Assembly (NCBI GenBank): GCA_964472395.1
Contig: CAYYMM010000006.1
Location: 1-64,000 of the forward strand
Direction of reading: 5' to 3'
DNA: 64,000 nucleotides
DNA from: CALFER01 sp964472395
GTDB taxonomy: Bacteria > CSSED10-310 > CALFER01
The position numbers and the translations under genes are program-made. Positions 53,712 to 63,004 of this stretch are shown piece after piece; the stretch's first letter is position 1, and each line of letters begins with the position of its first letter. The notes beneath the pieces were generated by a model, which saw only the letters and a program-made list of their open reading frames with translations, did not search any database and was not told where the DNA came from.

Positions 53712-55091
53712 TTATCGACCTCCAATCAAGACATTCTGAATTCGGATGTGAGGACTTCCCATGGATACACTGAGAGGATACTGCATGCGTGCACCCACGC
53801 TTTTTCCGCAGCCGCCGGAACGCGACCGGTGCAGATCGGAACCCACTTTATCAATGTCATGCAGCGTCTGAAACACGTTTCCGGAGAGTACCAGATCACG
53901 AACCCAGCCTTTGAGTTTTCCGGACTGAATGACTTGTGCTTTTTCCGCGGAAAACGTAAACAGTCCTTTCGAGGTATTACCGCTGCCGCCCCCGACGACA
54001 TAAAGACCGTTTTCGACTCCTTCGAGCATTTCTTCGAATGAGTGAGGTCCTGGCGCGATAAATGTGTTGGACATTCTGCAGATAGGTGAAAACCGGAAAC
54101 CAACCGTCCTTGCGTTGCCGGTGACCGGTTCATTCATGGCTGCCGCTGTTTCCCTGGAATGAAGTCGTCCAACCAATAAACCGTCTTTGATCAGATGTGT
54201 CATCGAACAGGGTACCCCCTCATCGTCGTAACGGTACGAACCTCGCTCATCCGGTAGATCTCCTCCATCGATGACACTAAAGTGATCCTGAGCGAATCGT
54301 GTACCGATCTGCATCTGTTTCAGCAGTTTGGGATTGTCGGAAACATTATCCGCTTCGGACAGATGCCCGAATGCCTCATGGATGAAAACACCCGACAGGC
54401 GGGGATCCAGGATGACGGTGAATCGGCCTCCCACGGCAGGCTCCGCCCGCACCAGCTCCTCTGTTTCCCGACAAACCTTCTCGATGTCCGTCTCTGCATC
54501 ACAGATATCCTTCCAACTGCGTCGGGTTCCGAAGCCGGAGTGCACGGATTGCATGACATTGCCTTCTCGCCCGATTGCACTCATGCCCCCGGCCGCCCAC
54601 AATCCGTCGCTCTCAATATAGGTCCCTTCACTCGTAGCAATTATCACCTTTCGATTGTCCTCGCGGTATGACACGCTGGACGAGATGATCGAAGAACCGC
54701 CGGAGAGGAGTTTTTTCGAAAATCCACCGAGAGTTTCTATTTTTTCATCGAGAGGCACGTTTCGCGGATCGTAGTGAGGATCGATATGAGCGTCGATCCT
54801 GTCCCGGACGACGGGAACCGCAGCCAATTTGGAAGAACCATGTCCAGCGGCACGAGCACGTGTTTCCGCGGCTTCGAGATACTCCGGCAACCGATCCGGA
54901 CGATTGAAGCTGACGAAACCCCATGATCCATTGATCATCGCCCGGATGTATCCGCCAAAGTCCCGAATCTCCTGTGCTTTTCTCAGATCCTTGCCGAGAA
55001 ATGTGATTTCAGTGCGTCGGGTATCCTCAATACGGATTTCCACAAAATCCGCACTCGCTTTCCTCAACGTTTCCTGAATGACTGTTTCCAT
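53712..55091 (-). CDS. tldD: TldD metalloprotease
   Basis: 459 residues. Zinc motif GVFIHEAFGHLSEAD (HExxxH) plus the later Cys-containing C-terminal region; also RGSYRYDDEG, LLVGRLHSRETAA, FIAPGPHSFEEMLEG and GLYVVGGGSGNTSKG. Forms a heterodimeric peptidase with TldE, whose gene starts 1 nt after its stop. GGAGAAGAG precedes the ATG. Confidence 0.93.
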   Translation of the reverse strand: METVIQETLRKASADFVEIRIEDTRRTEITFLGKDLRKAQEIRDFGGYIRAMINGSWGFVSFNRPDRLPEYLEAAETRARAAGHGSSKLAAVPVVRDRIDAHIDPHYDPRNVPLDEKIETLGGFSKKLLSGGSSIISSSVSYREDNRKVIIATSEGTYIESDGLWAAGGMSAIGREGNVMQSVHSGFGTRRSWKDICDAETDIEKVCRETEELVRAEPAVGGRFTVILDPRLSGVFIHEAFGHLSEADNVSDNPKLLKQMQIGTRFAQDHFSVIDGGDLPDERGSYRYDDEGVPCSMTHLIKDGLLVGRLHSRETAAAMNEPVTGNARTVGFRFSPICRMSNTFIAPGPHSFEEMLEGVENGLYVVGGGSGNTSKGLFTFSAEKAQVIQSGKLKGWVRDLVLSGNVFQTLHDIDKVGSDLHRSRSGGCGKSVGARMQYPLSVSMGSPHIRIQNVLIGGR

Positions 55092-55278
55092 CCGCTCTCT
55101 TCTCCTTCCATCCGATTCATCGCGATACGGAACAAAACAAGCCCATCAAATGTAAAATTGACGTGCTTGTCAAGCGAATCCACGGAAGCGGTCTGATGCC
55201 CCGGCACAATATGCATGGACTGGACTTCAGTCGATTTCTCCGTACAATTAACATGCTAATATCGACAGGGAGGTAAGT

Positions 55279-56046
55279 ATGGCCTGTTATCGAGAAATGG
55301 CAACAGTTTATGAATATGTGTTCCCTCTATCCGAAGAAAAGGTACGCTGCGCACTGAACTGTTTGCGTGTAACCCCGGCAAGCGTCCTTGATATCGGATG
55401 CGCGACCGGTCAACTTGCTATGGAACTGGCCGCGAAATCGCATCAGGTTACAGGAGTCGATCTCAATAAAGCTATGATCGCTCGGGCACGCCGAGATGCT
55501 GCACGGGCACGCAATAATGCGCGTTTTTTTATAGCCGACATGCGGCATCTCGGGGAGATGTTCACTCCGGGATCCTTCGATCTCATTCTCTGCACCGGGA
55601 ACACGCTTGTGCATCTGCAAAGTATGTCAGAGTTATCGATACTTTGCCGGATGTTGACGGATTTGCTGACACCGAAGGGGCACGTTCTGATCCAGATCCT
55701 GAATTATGACCGAATCGCGTTGCAGCGCCCTGAGACCTTACCGACAATCGAAAACGATGCGATTCGTTTCCGACGGTTCTATTCCTACGAGTCCTTTCCC
55801 GATTTCGTTCTTTTCTCGACGGAACTCCTCATCAAGTCAGCCGGAACGACGCATCGCGATTCAGTGAGATTACTCCCCATCCGCCCGAATGACCTGCTCT
55901 CCGGGTTGAAGGATGCAGGTTTATCAGTCACACGGATCTTCTCGAGTTTTTCGAAAGCGCACTTCACACTGGTGAGTGATGCATGTGTTGTGCTCGGTTC
56001 ACGATCCATCCAGGAATCGGAACTCAGCGGAACCGCCAAAATCTGA
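55279..56046 (+). CDS. SAM-dependent methyltransferase (class I)
   Basis: 255 residues. ATG with GGAGGTAAGT directly upstream; TACAAT near 55241-55246 could be its -10. Rossmann motifs: VLDIGCATGQLAMELA (motif I), VTGVDLNKAMIARARR, FFIADMRHL, FDLILCTGNTLVHL, then a small C-terminal domain. The substrate cannot be told. Its last 23 bp overlap the end of the convergent unknown gene. Confidence 0.85.
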   Translation: MACYREMATVYEYVFPLSEEKVRCALNCLRVTPASVLDIGCATGQLAMELAAKSHQVTGVDLNKAMIARARRDAARARNNARFFIADMRHLGEMFTPGSFDLILCTGNTLVHLQSMSELSILCRMLTDLLTPKGHVLIQILNYDRIALQRPETLPTIENDAIRFRRFYSYESFPDFVLFSTELLIKSAGTTHRDSVRLLPIRPNDLLSGLKDAGLSVTRIFSSFSKAHFTLVSDACVVLGSRSIQESELSGTAKI

Positions 56047-56785
56047 TCATATGATTCGTGGCTTCGCACTGTTCAAGATCCGTTGCGTTTCTGAACGGAT
56101 CCGGCAGATGAATGTAGTGAGCAAACTCAGCCGCCATCTGCACGACATTCAGATGAGGTTTTCCGAGGATTCTTCTGAACCTGGCGGCACTTGATCCGTC
56201 GAGATGCCTGGCAAGCAGTGCCGGAAGCTCCTCTGGCAACTCCGGTATTGTGGGAATCAGTTTACCATTGGACATGCGAGCGCGATATTCGAGTTCCACA
56301 TGGGGATCGGAACTCCGGATCCGCGACCTCGAGAGCATTCTCTGATTGAGTTTCTCGAGGCCTGAGAGCCCCGACTGGGTGACGATACCCAGGTCTTCCA
56401 GTTTTTTATTTTCAAGTTTGCCAACCGCATCATCAAGATTGTGCATTTCCTCCAAGGGAGCTGCCCAGTGGAAATCTCCGATCAGATTCATTCCCCGCAT
56501 GATCCTGAAACTCCACTCAACATCCGGCTCGATTGAAATCCCGAGTGTCAGGGAGTCTGTGATTGCTGCCAGGTCGGCGATGAGGTGACGAATCCCTGTA
56601 GACGGTGTTTCGAAAAATGTGATCCAATCGATGTCGGACTCTCCGAATATCGTTGTGATATACATCTTTGCTTCGTCCGAGGTCTGCTCAATTCTCTCCG
56701 TATATCCGCGGCGTCTGGCAATCTCGATCACCCACTCCTCAATTCGTTCATAATCGTTTGTCAGCACGTGAACATTTCTGAACAT
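56024..56785 (-). CDS. Unknown cytoplasmic protein
   Basis: 253 residues from the ATG at 56785, preceded by GGAGGAGA. Mixed alpha/beta: an N-terminal half that may be a cofactor-like fold (VHVLTNDYERIEEWV, MYITTIFGESDIDWITFFE) and a C-terminal helical half rich in Leu/Glu (GLEKLNQRMLSRSR, LPEELPALLARHLDG). No family recognised. Shares the divergent regulatory region with the DUF2142-like gene, which contains two palindromes. Confidence 0.6.
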   Translation of the reverse strand: MFRNVHVLTNDYERIEEWVIEIARRRGYTERIEQTSDEAKMYITTIFGESDIDWITFFETPSTGIRHLIADLAAITDSLTLGISIEPDVEWSFRIMRGMNLIGDFHWAAPLEEMHNLDDAVGKLENKKLEDLGIVTQSGLSGLEKLNQRMLSRSRIRSSDPHVELEYRARMSNGKLIPTIPELPEELPALLARHLDGSSAARFRRILGKPHLNVVQMAAEFAHYIHLPDPFRNATDLEQCEATNHMIRFWRFR

Positions 56786-56824
56786 GGCTCTCCTCCGATG
56801 CAATAGTCCGCTGGATAACGACCC

Positions 56825-56840
56825 GATTATCATGATAATC
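56825..56840. promoter_or_regulatory. 16-bp perfect palindrome, possible operator
   Basis: GATTATCA followed directly by TGATAATC, in the divergent gap between two genes. A second short palindrome, CTGTTT-G-AAACAG, lies at 56889-56901. Dimeric repressors of the LysR/MarR/TetR kind bind such sites; no cognate regulator is adjacent. Confidence 0.4.
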
Positions 56841-56925
56841 TATTTATTTTCCGGCATTTCATCAAGATGCAATTCAGTATGAAAAGCGCTGTTTGAAACA
56901 GATTCATTATCAACCGGATTCAAGC

Positions 56926-56954
56926 TTTATTAATGACGACCTCATCTTTATAAT
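56926..56954 (+). promoter_or_regulatory. Probable sigma-70 promoter of DUF2142-like gene
   Basis: A consensus TATAAT (56949-56954) with TTTATT (56926-56931) 17 bp upstream; the -35 matches only 3 of 6. It is 26 bp before the first ATG. Confidence 0.45.
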
Positions 56955-56980
56955 CTTTCTGTCCAGTCGAGCGATATCGG

Positions 56981-59239
56981 ATGAAACGAAAGTCGCGAGG
57001 AATCCTGATGGCGACATGCATAAACCCGAATGACAATCTGCAACCCAATCAAGTCGGGAGAGGAGTTCTCTGCGTCCTGATCCTAATGGTCGCTGTTTTT
57101 AAGAGTTTGTTGATTATTGGCGCTGTTCCCCCCTGGCAATCCGCAGACGAACCGACGCATTATGAGGCAGTTTTGCTGCATGGACGCGGTTTCCCGTTTC
57201 ATCCTCCCTCGACCGGTGATCCCGATGTTCAGCAGCGGATTCTGGCGTCAATGGAAGCGTTTCATTTTTGGAAACTGATCGGAGTCCCACAGCCGATCCC
57301 TCCGCCAAGTGACTTCAGATCAACCCCATTTCTCGATGTCGCACCTTCAAAAATCGGACGATCTCCGCTTTATTACATGCTTGCCGGAGTAGCCACTCAC
57401 TTATGGAGCTTCAATCTCATCGCACATCTGATGATGATACGAATATTCAATCTAGCGCTGATGGTGTGCGGTCTGACGTTGACATTTTATTCCATGACAC
57501 GCACCGCAGCGCACGATCGATTCAGTGCCACAGTAATCACCCTGGCTCTGATTCATTTGCCCGGATTCCTGTATTCGTGCTGCACCGTGAACACAGAAGC
57601 GTGGTCATTCGCGCTGTCTTCTCTAGGCCTTTGGCTTCTCGTGAATCATACTCCCGGAACACTGTTCAAAAGAGCGGTTTTCTGGGTCTGGGTTGCGAGT
57701 TCCCTGCTAACCCATTGGCGAATCCTGCTGATCATGCTTCCCATCGCGCTGTTTTTTACGGTTTCGCTCTTTAGAGATCAGGATCGTGAACAACGAAGCC
57801 AAATGTTGTGGATACTGTTTTCCGGTCTTATCCTCGTCAGTCTCGGAATCATGATTCTGATTCACCTCGATATCGGCATCAATAAGGACTTGATGTATCT
57901 GGAGTTGTCCAACGGATGGAGTGGCGTCGCCAATATCGCTTCGAATCCCGGTCTATTCTGGCCCATGCTCGTACCTTTATTCACTACTTTCTTTGCGGGA
58001 TTCGGATGGTTGACTGTTCCCGTCGATCGATCCGCCATGTACTGTTTCAGTTTGTTTTTCATTTCATCAGTCTGGCTCGTTTTTCGAGCGATGAGGGGGA
58101 TGGCGCGGAAGGGACAAACGGCGCTTACCATTTCTTTTTTGGTTGTGCTTTTGGGCTTATCGGCCACATTACTACGAGGTTTCGCTGATGAGGGAGCAAT
58201 TCAAGGACGATATCTGTATCCTCTGATCCCTTTCTCTGCATTCATCCTTTTCAACGGAGTCCTGAATCTCGTACGAACAAAGTTGTCACGCTCGCTGCTT
58301 CCAATAGCATGCCTGCTCTTTTTGTTGCCTGGCGATCAGATCGCGACATGGTCGGGTTGGTATACTTACTTCCATCTGCCGGATCTCGACAAGAAACCCA
58401 CACTCAAAGCACTCTCGAATTGTGTCTGGGCCGACCCGTCCCAATCCCGCATCTTTTTAGATCTGGGAGTACCAGAAACCAGAATCTTCATGAATGACGG
58501 ATGGTATCCCGACGAGAATTCCGTACACGTCTGGTTTCGAACCGAAGCCGCAATCCGGATTCCACTTCTGGAAACTTACGATTATCGATTTCGCATCAGA
58601 CTCCTCCCATTTCTTCACCCAGAAAAGCATGAACGTTTATTGGATGTATATCTGGATGGACAACCGATGCATCAATCTCATCCCGCCCCAGGTTGGAGTG
58701 AAATTTCATTTATCGGGCGACCGTTGCCGGATCGGCCATTTGCTGAGCTTCTCTTTCGAAGTGATTCGGCCGAGTCTCCTTATTACACCATATGGAGCGT
58801 AGACAGAAGGGTCATTTCATTCGGGATTGATTGGATTCAGATCGATGGGGAGCCGGAGTCAGACTCGGGCATGCGAACGGGATTGCTCGTGACATCTTCG
58901 AAGGGTATTCAGATCAAGGTGCTTGAAAATCAGGGGTTTCGGCTACGTTCTCAGTCGAACCGGGTTGTGCGCCTGATCACACGGGATGGGATACCACATG
59001 ATCTACGAAACTATCATCCCGTCTGGACGGCAAAGCGTCCCATCGAGATTCAAAACGCTCGGATGCTGGTGAGTCTCGAGTCAGCAGGATCGATGCTGCG
59101 ATCCATGATTAAAAACGTCGCCAACGGACTATGGGGCAGGTGGGCATCCCAGCGACTCCAGTTCGGTTTCATCATTCTGTCGCTGATTGGAACTGCTGTA
59201 ACCTCCGCTTTCTGCATTGTCGTCATCGTTAAAGCATGA
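56981..59239 (+). CDS. DUF2142-like polytopic membrane protein (glycosyltransferase-type)
   Basis: 752 residues. The N-terminus has VPPWQSADEPTHYEA, an aromatic/acidic loop typical of DUF2142 and related GT-C-type proteins, then about ten hydrophobic helices (about 30-480) including IQGRYLYPLIPFSAFILFNG. A soluble beta-rich domain (about 490-715) and a last helix at the C-terminus follow. GT-C enzymes move sugars from lipid carriers on the outer face of the membrane. The start could be ATG 57008, which has GAGGA 7 nt upstream. Role in surface glycan assembly is inferred from type and from the GT4 gene 2.5 kb away. Confidence 0.7.
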   Translation: MKRKSRGILMATCINPNDNLQPNQVGRGVLCVLILMVAVFKSLLIIGAVPPWQSADEPTHYEAVLLHGRGFPFHPPSTGDPDVQQRILASMEAFHFWKLIGVPQPIPPPSDFRSTPFLDVAPSKIGRSPLYYMLAGVATHLWSFNLIAHLMMIRIFNLALMVCGLTLTFYSMTRTAAHDRFSATVITLALIHLPGFLYSCCTVNTEAWSFALSSLGLWLLVNHTPGTLFKRAVFWVWVASSLLTHWRILLIMLPIALFFTVSLFRDQDREQRSQMLWILFSGLILVSLGIMILIHLDIGINKDLMYLELSNGWSGVANIASNPGLFWPMLVPLFTTFFAGFGWLTVPVDRSAMYCFSLFFISSVWLVFRAMRGMARKGQTALTISFLVVLLGLSATLLRGFADEGAIQGRYLYPLIPFSAFILFNGVLNLVRTKLSRSLLPIACLLFLLPGDQIATWSGWYTYFHLPDLDKKPTLKALSNCVWADPSQSRIFLDLGVPETRIFMNDGWYPDENSVHVWFRTEAAIRIPLLETYDYRFRIRLLPFLHPEKHERLLDVYLDGQPMHQSHPAPGWSEISFIGRPLPDRPFAELLFRSDSAESPYYTIWSVDRRVISFGIDWIQIDGEPESDSGMRTGLLVTSSKGIQIKVLENQGFRLRSQSNRVVRLITRDGIPHDLRNYHPVWTAKRPIEIQNARMLVSLESAGSMLRSMIKNVANGLWGRWASQRLQFGFIILSLIGTAVTSAFCIVVIVKA

Positions 59240-59323
59240 GCAGATTTCGATGGAGGGGCGACGGTTTTGGGTTCATCTTGACCAGTGGCGGACCAAGATG
59301 TTATTTTGTCCTGTCTATATCAT

Positions 59324-59344
59324 GCAGGCTGTGAAGCAGCCTGC
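59324..59344 (+). other. GC-rich stem-loop upstream of the pyrophosphatase gene
   Basis: GCAGGCTG (59324-59331), a 5-nt loop, and CAGCCTGC (59337-59344): a perfect 8-bp stem with no T-run, 36 bp before the ATG. It could stabilise the mRNA or be part of a regulatory leader. Confidence 0.4.
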
Positions 59345-59380
59345 CCAATTTCCACAGTGAACCCGAATGCTCAGGAGAAT

Positions 59381-61699
59381 ATGCGCGTGAGAAGAATTGG
59401 AATTTTAATAACATTGATCACCCTGTTTTCGCTGATGGGATGTTCGAAGGAACAGATCGGGCCTAAAAAGATTGATGTCGAGATCGGTCGGGAGAAAATT
59501 GATCATCAATCCTATCGGTTCACCGCGGATATGGTTTCGACTCTGATCGAGTCACCAGTGACATATCAATGGGACTTCGGTGATGGACAGTCGTCGGAGG
59601 AAGAAGCCCCCTCTCACACCTATGCGCAGCCGGGGGGCTACACTGTCAAGTTATCGATCCGTGATCGGGTTGGGAACTTCGGAGACACAGCGGAATTCGT
59701 CAAAACAGGCTATCGCATCGCCGATTACATCCCGCTTACTGGTCTTCTTGGATTAGCTGTTGCAGGATTGTTTTATTTGTATCTCGTGAGGTTACCGTCG
59801 GGACTCGAAACAATGCGCGAACTCTCGGAGATGATCCATCAAGGCGCGATGGTGTTTCTGAAGCGGGAGTATTTATATCTTTTCCGTTTCATCGGCATCG
59901 TATTTGTACTGCTGGTTCTTTTCCTGGACCTGGCAACAGGATTCACTTTTCTCGGCGGAGCTTTGTGTTCCATGTTAGCAGGATACATCGGCATGGAAGC
60001 AGCCACCAAGGCTAACGTGAAGACTGCGGAAGCCGCTCGGGTCTCCGGACAGGTCAAAGCTCTCTTCGTGGCTTTCCTCGGCGGAGAAGTGATGGGGCTT
60101 TCTGTCGCTGCTCTCGGTCTATTCGGAGTCGGCATCGCATTTTACTTTTATGGGAGTCCACAAACTGCTCAATACATCAATGGTTTTGCCATGGGTGCGA
60201 GTTCGATCGCCTTGTTTGCCCGAGTGGGAGGAGGCATCTACACCAAGACAGCAGATGTCGGCGCTGATCTGGTAGGAAAGATCGAAGCCGGTATACCTGA
60301 GGATGATCCAAGGAATCCCGGAGTGATCGCGGACAATGTCGGAGACAATGTCGGAGATGTCGCGGGGATGGGAGCAGACATTTTCGAATCGTATGTCGGT
60401 TCGATCATTGCCGCAATCGCAATTGGAGCGACGATGCCTGGGATTGCCTATCACTACATGCTTTTCCCGCTGCTTGTCGCCATGTTCGGCTTGTTTGCAT
60501 CAATGATCGGGTTTGCATCCACAGCAGTCTTTCGACGAAAGGATCCTGCCTCGGTACTTCGTCTGACGACCTATGTCGCCGCGATCACGATGATAGCAAT
60601 GGTGCTCGTTTTGGCATGGATCCTTTTCGGATTTAAATCGGGTTTCCCTCTCTGGCTGTCCCTCGTTTCCGGTTGCGGGTGCGGGATTCTGATCGGGTTG
60701 TTCACTGAGTATTACACATCCGGCAAGCCTATCCAGAGAATCGCCGAAAGTTCCTCTACCGGATCCGCGACCAACATCATCACCGGCTTGGCGATCGGGA
60801 TGGAATCGGTTGCATTACCGGTCTTGACCATTTGCCTGGCAATTTTCCTTTCATATGAACTCGGTGGCCTCTACGGAATTGCCATCTCGGCCGTGGGTAT
60901 GCTGGCAACGACCGGTATCACGATGAGTGTGGATGCTTACGGACCGATCGCCGACAATGCCGGAGGGATTTCCGAGATGGCGGGACTCGGCCCTGAGGTT
61001 CGGAAAATCACGGATGGCCTCGATTCTCTCGGGAACACCACTGCCGCGATAGGCAAAGGCTTCGCAATCGGCTCAGCAGCACTGACAGCACTGGCGCTGT
61101 TTTCAGCCTTCACACAGACTGTGACGATGAATATCAAAGGGTTTACGATCAACATCATGGATCCGAAAGTCATAATCGGCCTTCTCGTTGGAGGAGTATT
61201 GCCGTTTTTCATTGCTTCCAAGACCATGACATCGGTCGGTCGAGCTGCATTCGAGATGATCAAGGAAATACGCCGACAGTTCAAGGAAATCCCAGGACTG
61301 ATGGAAGGTACTGCCAAACCGGATCCGGGAAAGTGTATAGACATTTCTACGCGTGCCGCCATCCGGGAAATGCTCATTCCGGGGATGACTGCCGTGTTGT
61401 CACCGGTCGTAATCGGGATTCTGTTAGGACCCGCTGCTCTCGGAGGGATGCTTGCAGGAGCGACAGTCACCGGCGTGGTTCTCGCGCTCATGATGGCAAA
61501 CGGAGGCGGCGCATGGGATAATGCGAAGAAATGGATCGAGCAGGGAAATCTTGGAGGGAAAGGTTCAGAAGCCCATCATGCAGCGGTTGTCGGAGACACA
61601 GTTGGAGATCCGTTCAAGGACACGTCGGGCCCCGCGATGAATATTTTGATCAAGCTGATGAGTATTGTGGCACTTGTAATCGCTCCACTTTTCGGATAA
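59381..61699 (+). CDS. hppA: Lipoprotein-PKD-membrane pyrophosphatase fusion (K+-dependent type)
   Basis: 772 residues from the ATG at 59381 (GTG 59387 has better spacing to AGGAG). Signal with lipobox SLMGC (Cys21); PKD domain (about 30-108; YQWDFGDGQSS, YTVKLSIRD); then a complete membrane pyrophosphatase from about 116 with about 16 helices. Its active site is DVGADLVGKIEAGIPEDDPR, NVGDNVGDVAGMGADIFES, with KGSEAHHAAVVGDTVGDPFK at the end. The switch region GNTTAAIGKGFAIG has Ala where K+-independent enzymes have Lys, so it should be K+-dependent. It pumps H+ or Na+ using PPi. The family's N-terminus faces the periplasm, which fits an external PKD domain. No other visible gene is in its operon. 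Confidence 0.9.
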   Translation: MRVRRIGILITLITLFSLMGCSKEQIGPKKIDVEIGREKIDHQSYRFTADMVSTLIESPVTYQWDFGDGQSSEEEAPSHTYAQPGGYTVKLSIRDRVGNFGDTAEFVKTGYRIADYIPLTGLLGLAVAGLFYLYLVRLPSGLETMRELSEMIHQGAMVFLKREYLYLFRFIGIVFVLLVLFLDLATGFTFLGGALCSMLAGYIGMEAATKANVKTAEAARVSGQVKALFVAFLGGEVMGLSVAALGLFGVGIAFYFYGSPQTAQYINGFAMGASSIALFARVGGGIYTKTADVGADLVGKIEAGIPEDDPRNPGVIADNVGDNVGDVAGMGADIFESYVGSIIAAIAIGATMPGIAYHYMLFPLLVAMFGLFASMIGFASTAVFRRKDPASVLRLTTYVAAITMIAMVLVLAWILFGFKSGFPLWLSLVSGCGCGILIGLFTEYYTSGKPIQRIAESSSTGSATNIITGLAIGMESVALPVLTICLAIFLSYELGGLYGIAISAVGMLATTGITMSVDAYGPIADNAGGISEMAGLGPEVRKITDGLDSLGNTTAAIGKGFAIGSAALTALALFSAFTQTVTMNIKGFTINIMDPKVIIGLLVGGVLPFFIASKTMTSVGRAAFEMIKEIRRQFKEIPGLMEGTAKPDPGKCIDISTRAAIREMLIPGMTAVLSPVVIGILLGPAALGGMLAGATVTGVVLALMMANGGGAWDNAKKWIEQGNLGGKGSEAHHAAVVGDTVGDPFKDTSGPAMNILIKLMSIVALVIAPLFG

Positions 61700-61775
61700 A
61701 CCGCATCTGGAGACAAGTTCCAACATCCTCAAATCGGAGTGGAGTGCCTGTTCCATCACAACAACAAGCAAACAC

Positions 61776-62915
61776 ATGCCTCACACGATCTGCTACATCA
61801 CACCTTCGGTCGAGCTTCTCGGTGCTCGTATCAGCCTGATCGAGTTATTGATTCATCTTGACAGGAGTCGGTATCGACCAATTGTCGTTTGCCCGAAAAA
61901 AGGCCCTTTGACTGACCGACTCGACCAGATCGACGTTGAGTATCGGATTGTTAAATTCGGCAACTGGCGCAAGGTAAAGCATTGGATTCTGATCCCCTTC
62001 GCATTGCGATCACTCGTCAAACTATGCCGGCAGGAGCAAGTGGAGCTTTGGCACAGCAACGAATTCTGGTCCTTCCCCTACGCCTATCTGACCGCTCGAA
62101 TCCTGGGGATTCCCGCCATCAGCCATTTCCGCTGTTCGCGTCCGAAAGAACAGCTTCCTGCTTGGAAAATGCGCGCGTATCTCATGCATCGGGCGGATCG
62201 GATCATTGCGGTTTCAGAGTCCCAACGTGCCATTTTCTCAGATATTCCGGAAGTCCACGATCGATTCATGGTGATTCCCAATGGCCTGGATGTCACCAAA
62301 TTCCGACCGACGGATGCCGGGCGGTTTCGGAAATCATGCGGGATCGCTGAAGACGTTTTTTTGATCGGGATGGTTGGACCTGTCAGTGAACACAAGGGGG
62401 TCGAGGAATTTTTACGGGCTGCCGCGATCGTTCTGAAGCAGCATCCGACGACCAGATTTGCGATTGTCGGACCCGATCGTCCCCGCTCATTCACCATTAA
62501 AATGCAATCGCTGGTGTCCGAACTGGACATCGCCGATCGGGTGATTTTTACCGGGTTCAGGCATGACATCCCCAATGTGATGTCGGACCTGGATCTGCTT
62601 GTGACGCCCTCGCGTGTCGAGGCATTCGGTCGAGTACTTCTTGAGGCCATGGCTATCGGCACTCCGATCGTGGCGTCGCGGGTCGGTGGTATCCCGGAGA
62701 TCCTTTCTTCCGACAATCTGGGCCTGCTCGTCCCTCCACGGGATGCAGCTGGTTTTGCCGAAGCCATTCTCAAAATGCTGAACGATGAATCATTCCGGAA
62801 TCTTCTGGCTGCAAATGCCCGGTTACACGTTGAGAATGAGTATTCGATTCAAGCTCACTCGCGCCGCGTCGAAACCGTCTATGAACAGTTTCTTGAGCAA
62901 CCGCGACAGCGATAG
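61776..62915 (+). CDS. Family 4 (GT4) glycosyltransferase
   Basis: 379 residues, GT-B fold. N-terminal acceptor domain begins ICYITPSVELLGARISLIELL; C-terminal nucleotide-sugar domain has GMVGPVSEHKGVEEFLRAA, VIFTGFRHDIPNVM, and the E-x7-E motif SRVEAFGRVLLEAMAIG. Likely adds a sugar to a cell-surface glycan in the cytoplasm. The acceptor and donor cannot be read from sequence. It is 76 nt after the pyrophosphatase gene. Confidence 0.92.
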   Translation: MPHTICYITPSVELLGARISLIELLIHLDRSRYRPIVVCPKKGPLTDRLDQIDVEYRIVKFGNWRKVKHWILIPFALRSLVKLCRQEQVELWHSNEFWSFPYAYLTARILGIPAISHFRCSRPKEQLPAWKMRAYLMHRADRIIAVSESQRAIFSDIPEVHDRFMVIPNGLDVTKFRPTDAGRFRKSCGIAEDVFLIGMVGPVSEHKGVEEFLRAAAIVLKQHPTTRFAIVGPDRPRSFTIKMQSLVSELDIADRVIFTGFRHDIPNVMSDLDLLVTPSRVEAFGRVLLEAMAIGTPIVASRVGGIPEILSSDNLGLLVPPRDAAGFAEAILKMLNDESFRNLLAANARLHVENEYSIQAHSRRVETVYEQFLEQPRQR

Positions 62916-63004
62916 TCTGCCTGTCATCCATCAATTGAATTCATTTCTGGCTCTCTTGCAATGAATGCGCGTCTTCTCTATTTTTAATCCAGGGAAAGAC
63001 CACA

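Noticed and set aside
55155..55175. TTGAC/GTCAA inverted repeat upstream of the methyltransferase, resembling the comEA palindrome
   Set aside because: Half-sites point in the opposite orientation and only five bases match; not the same element.
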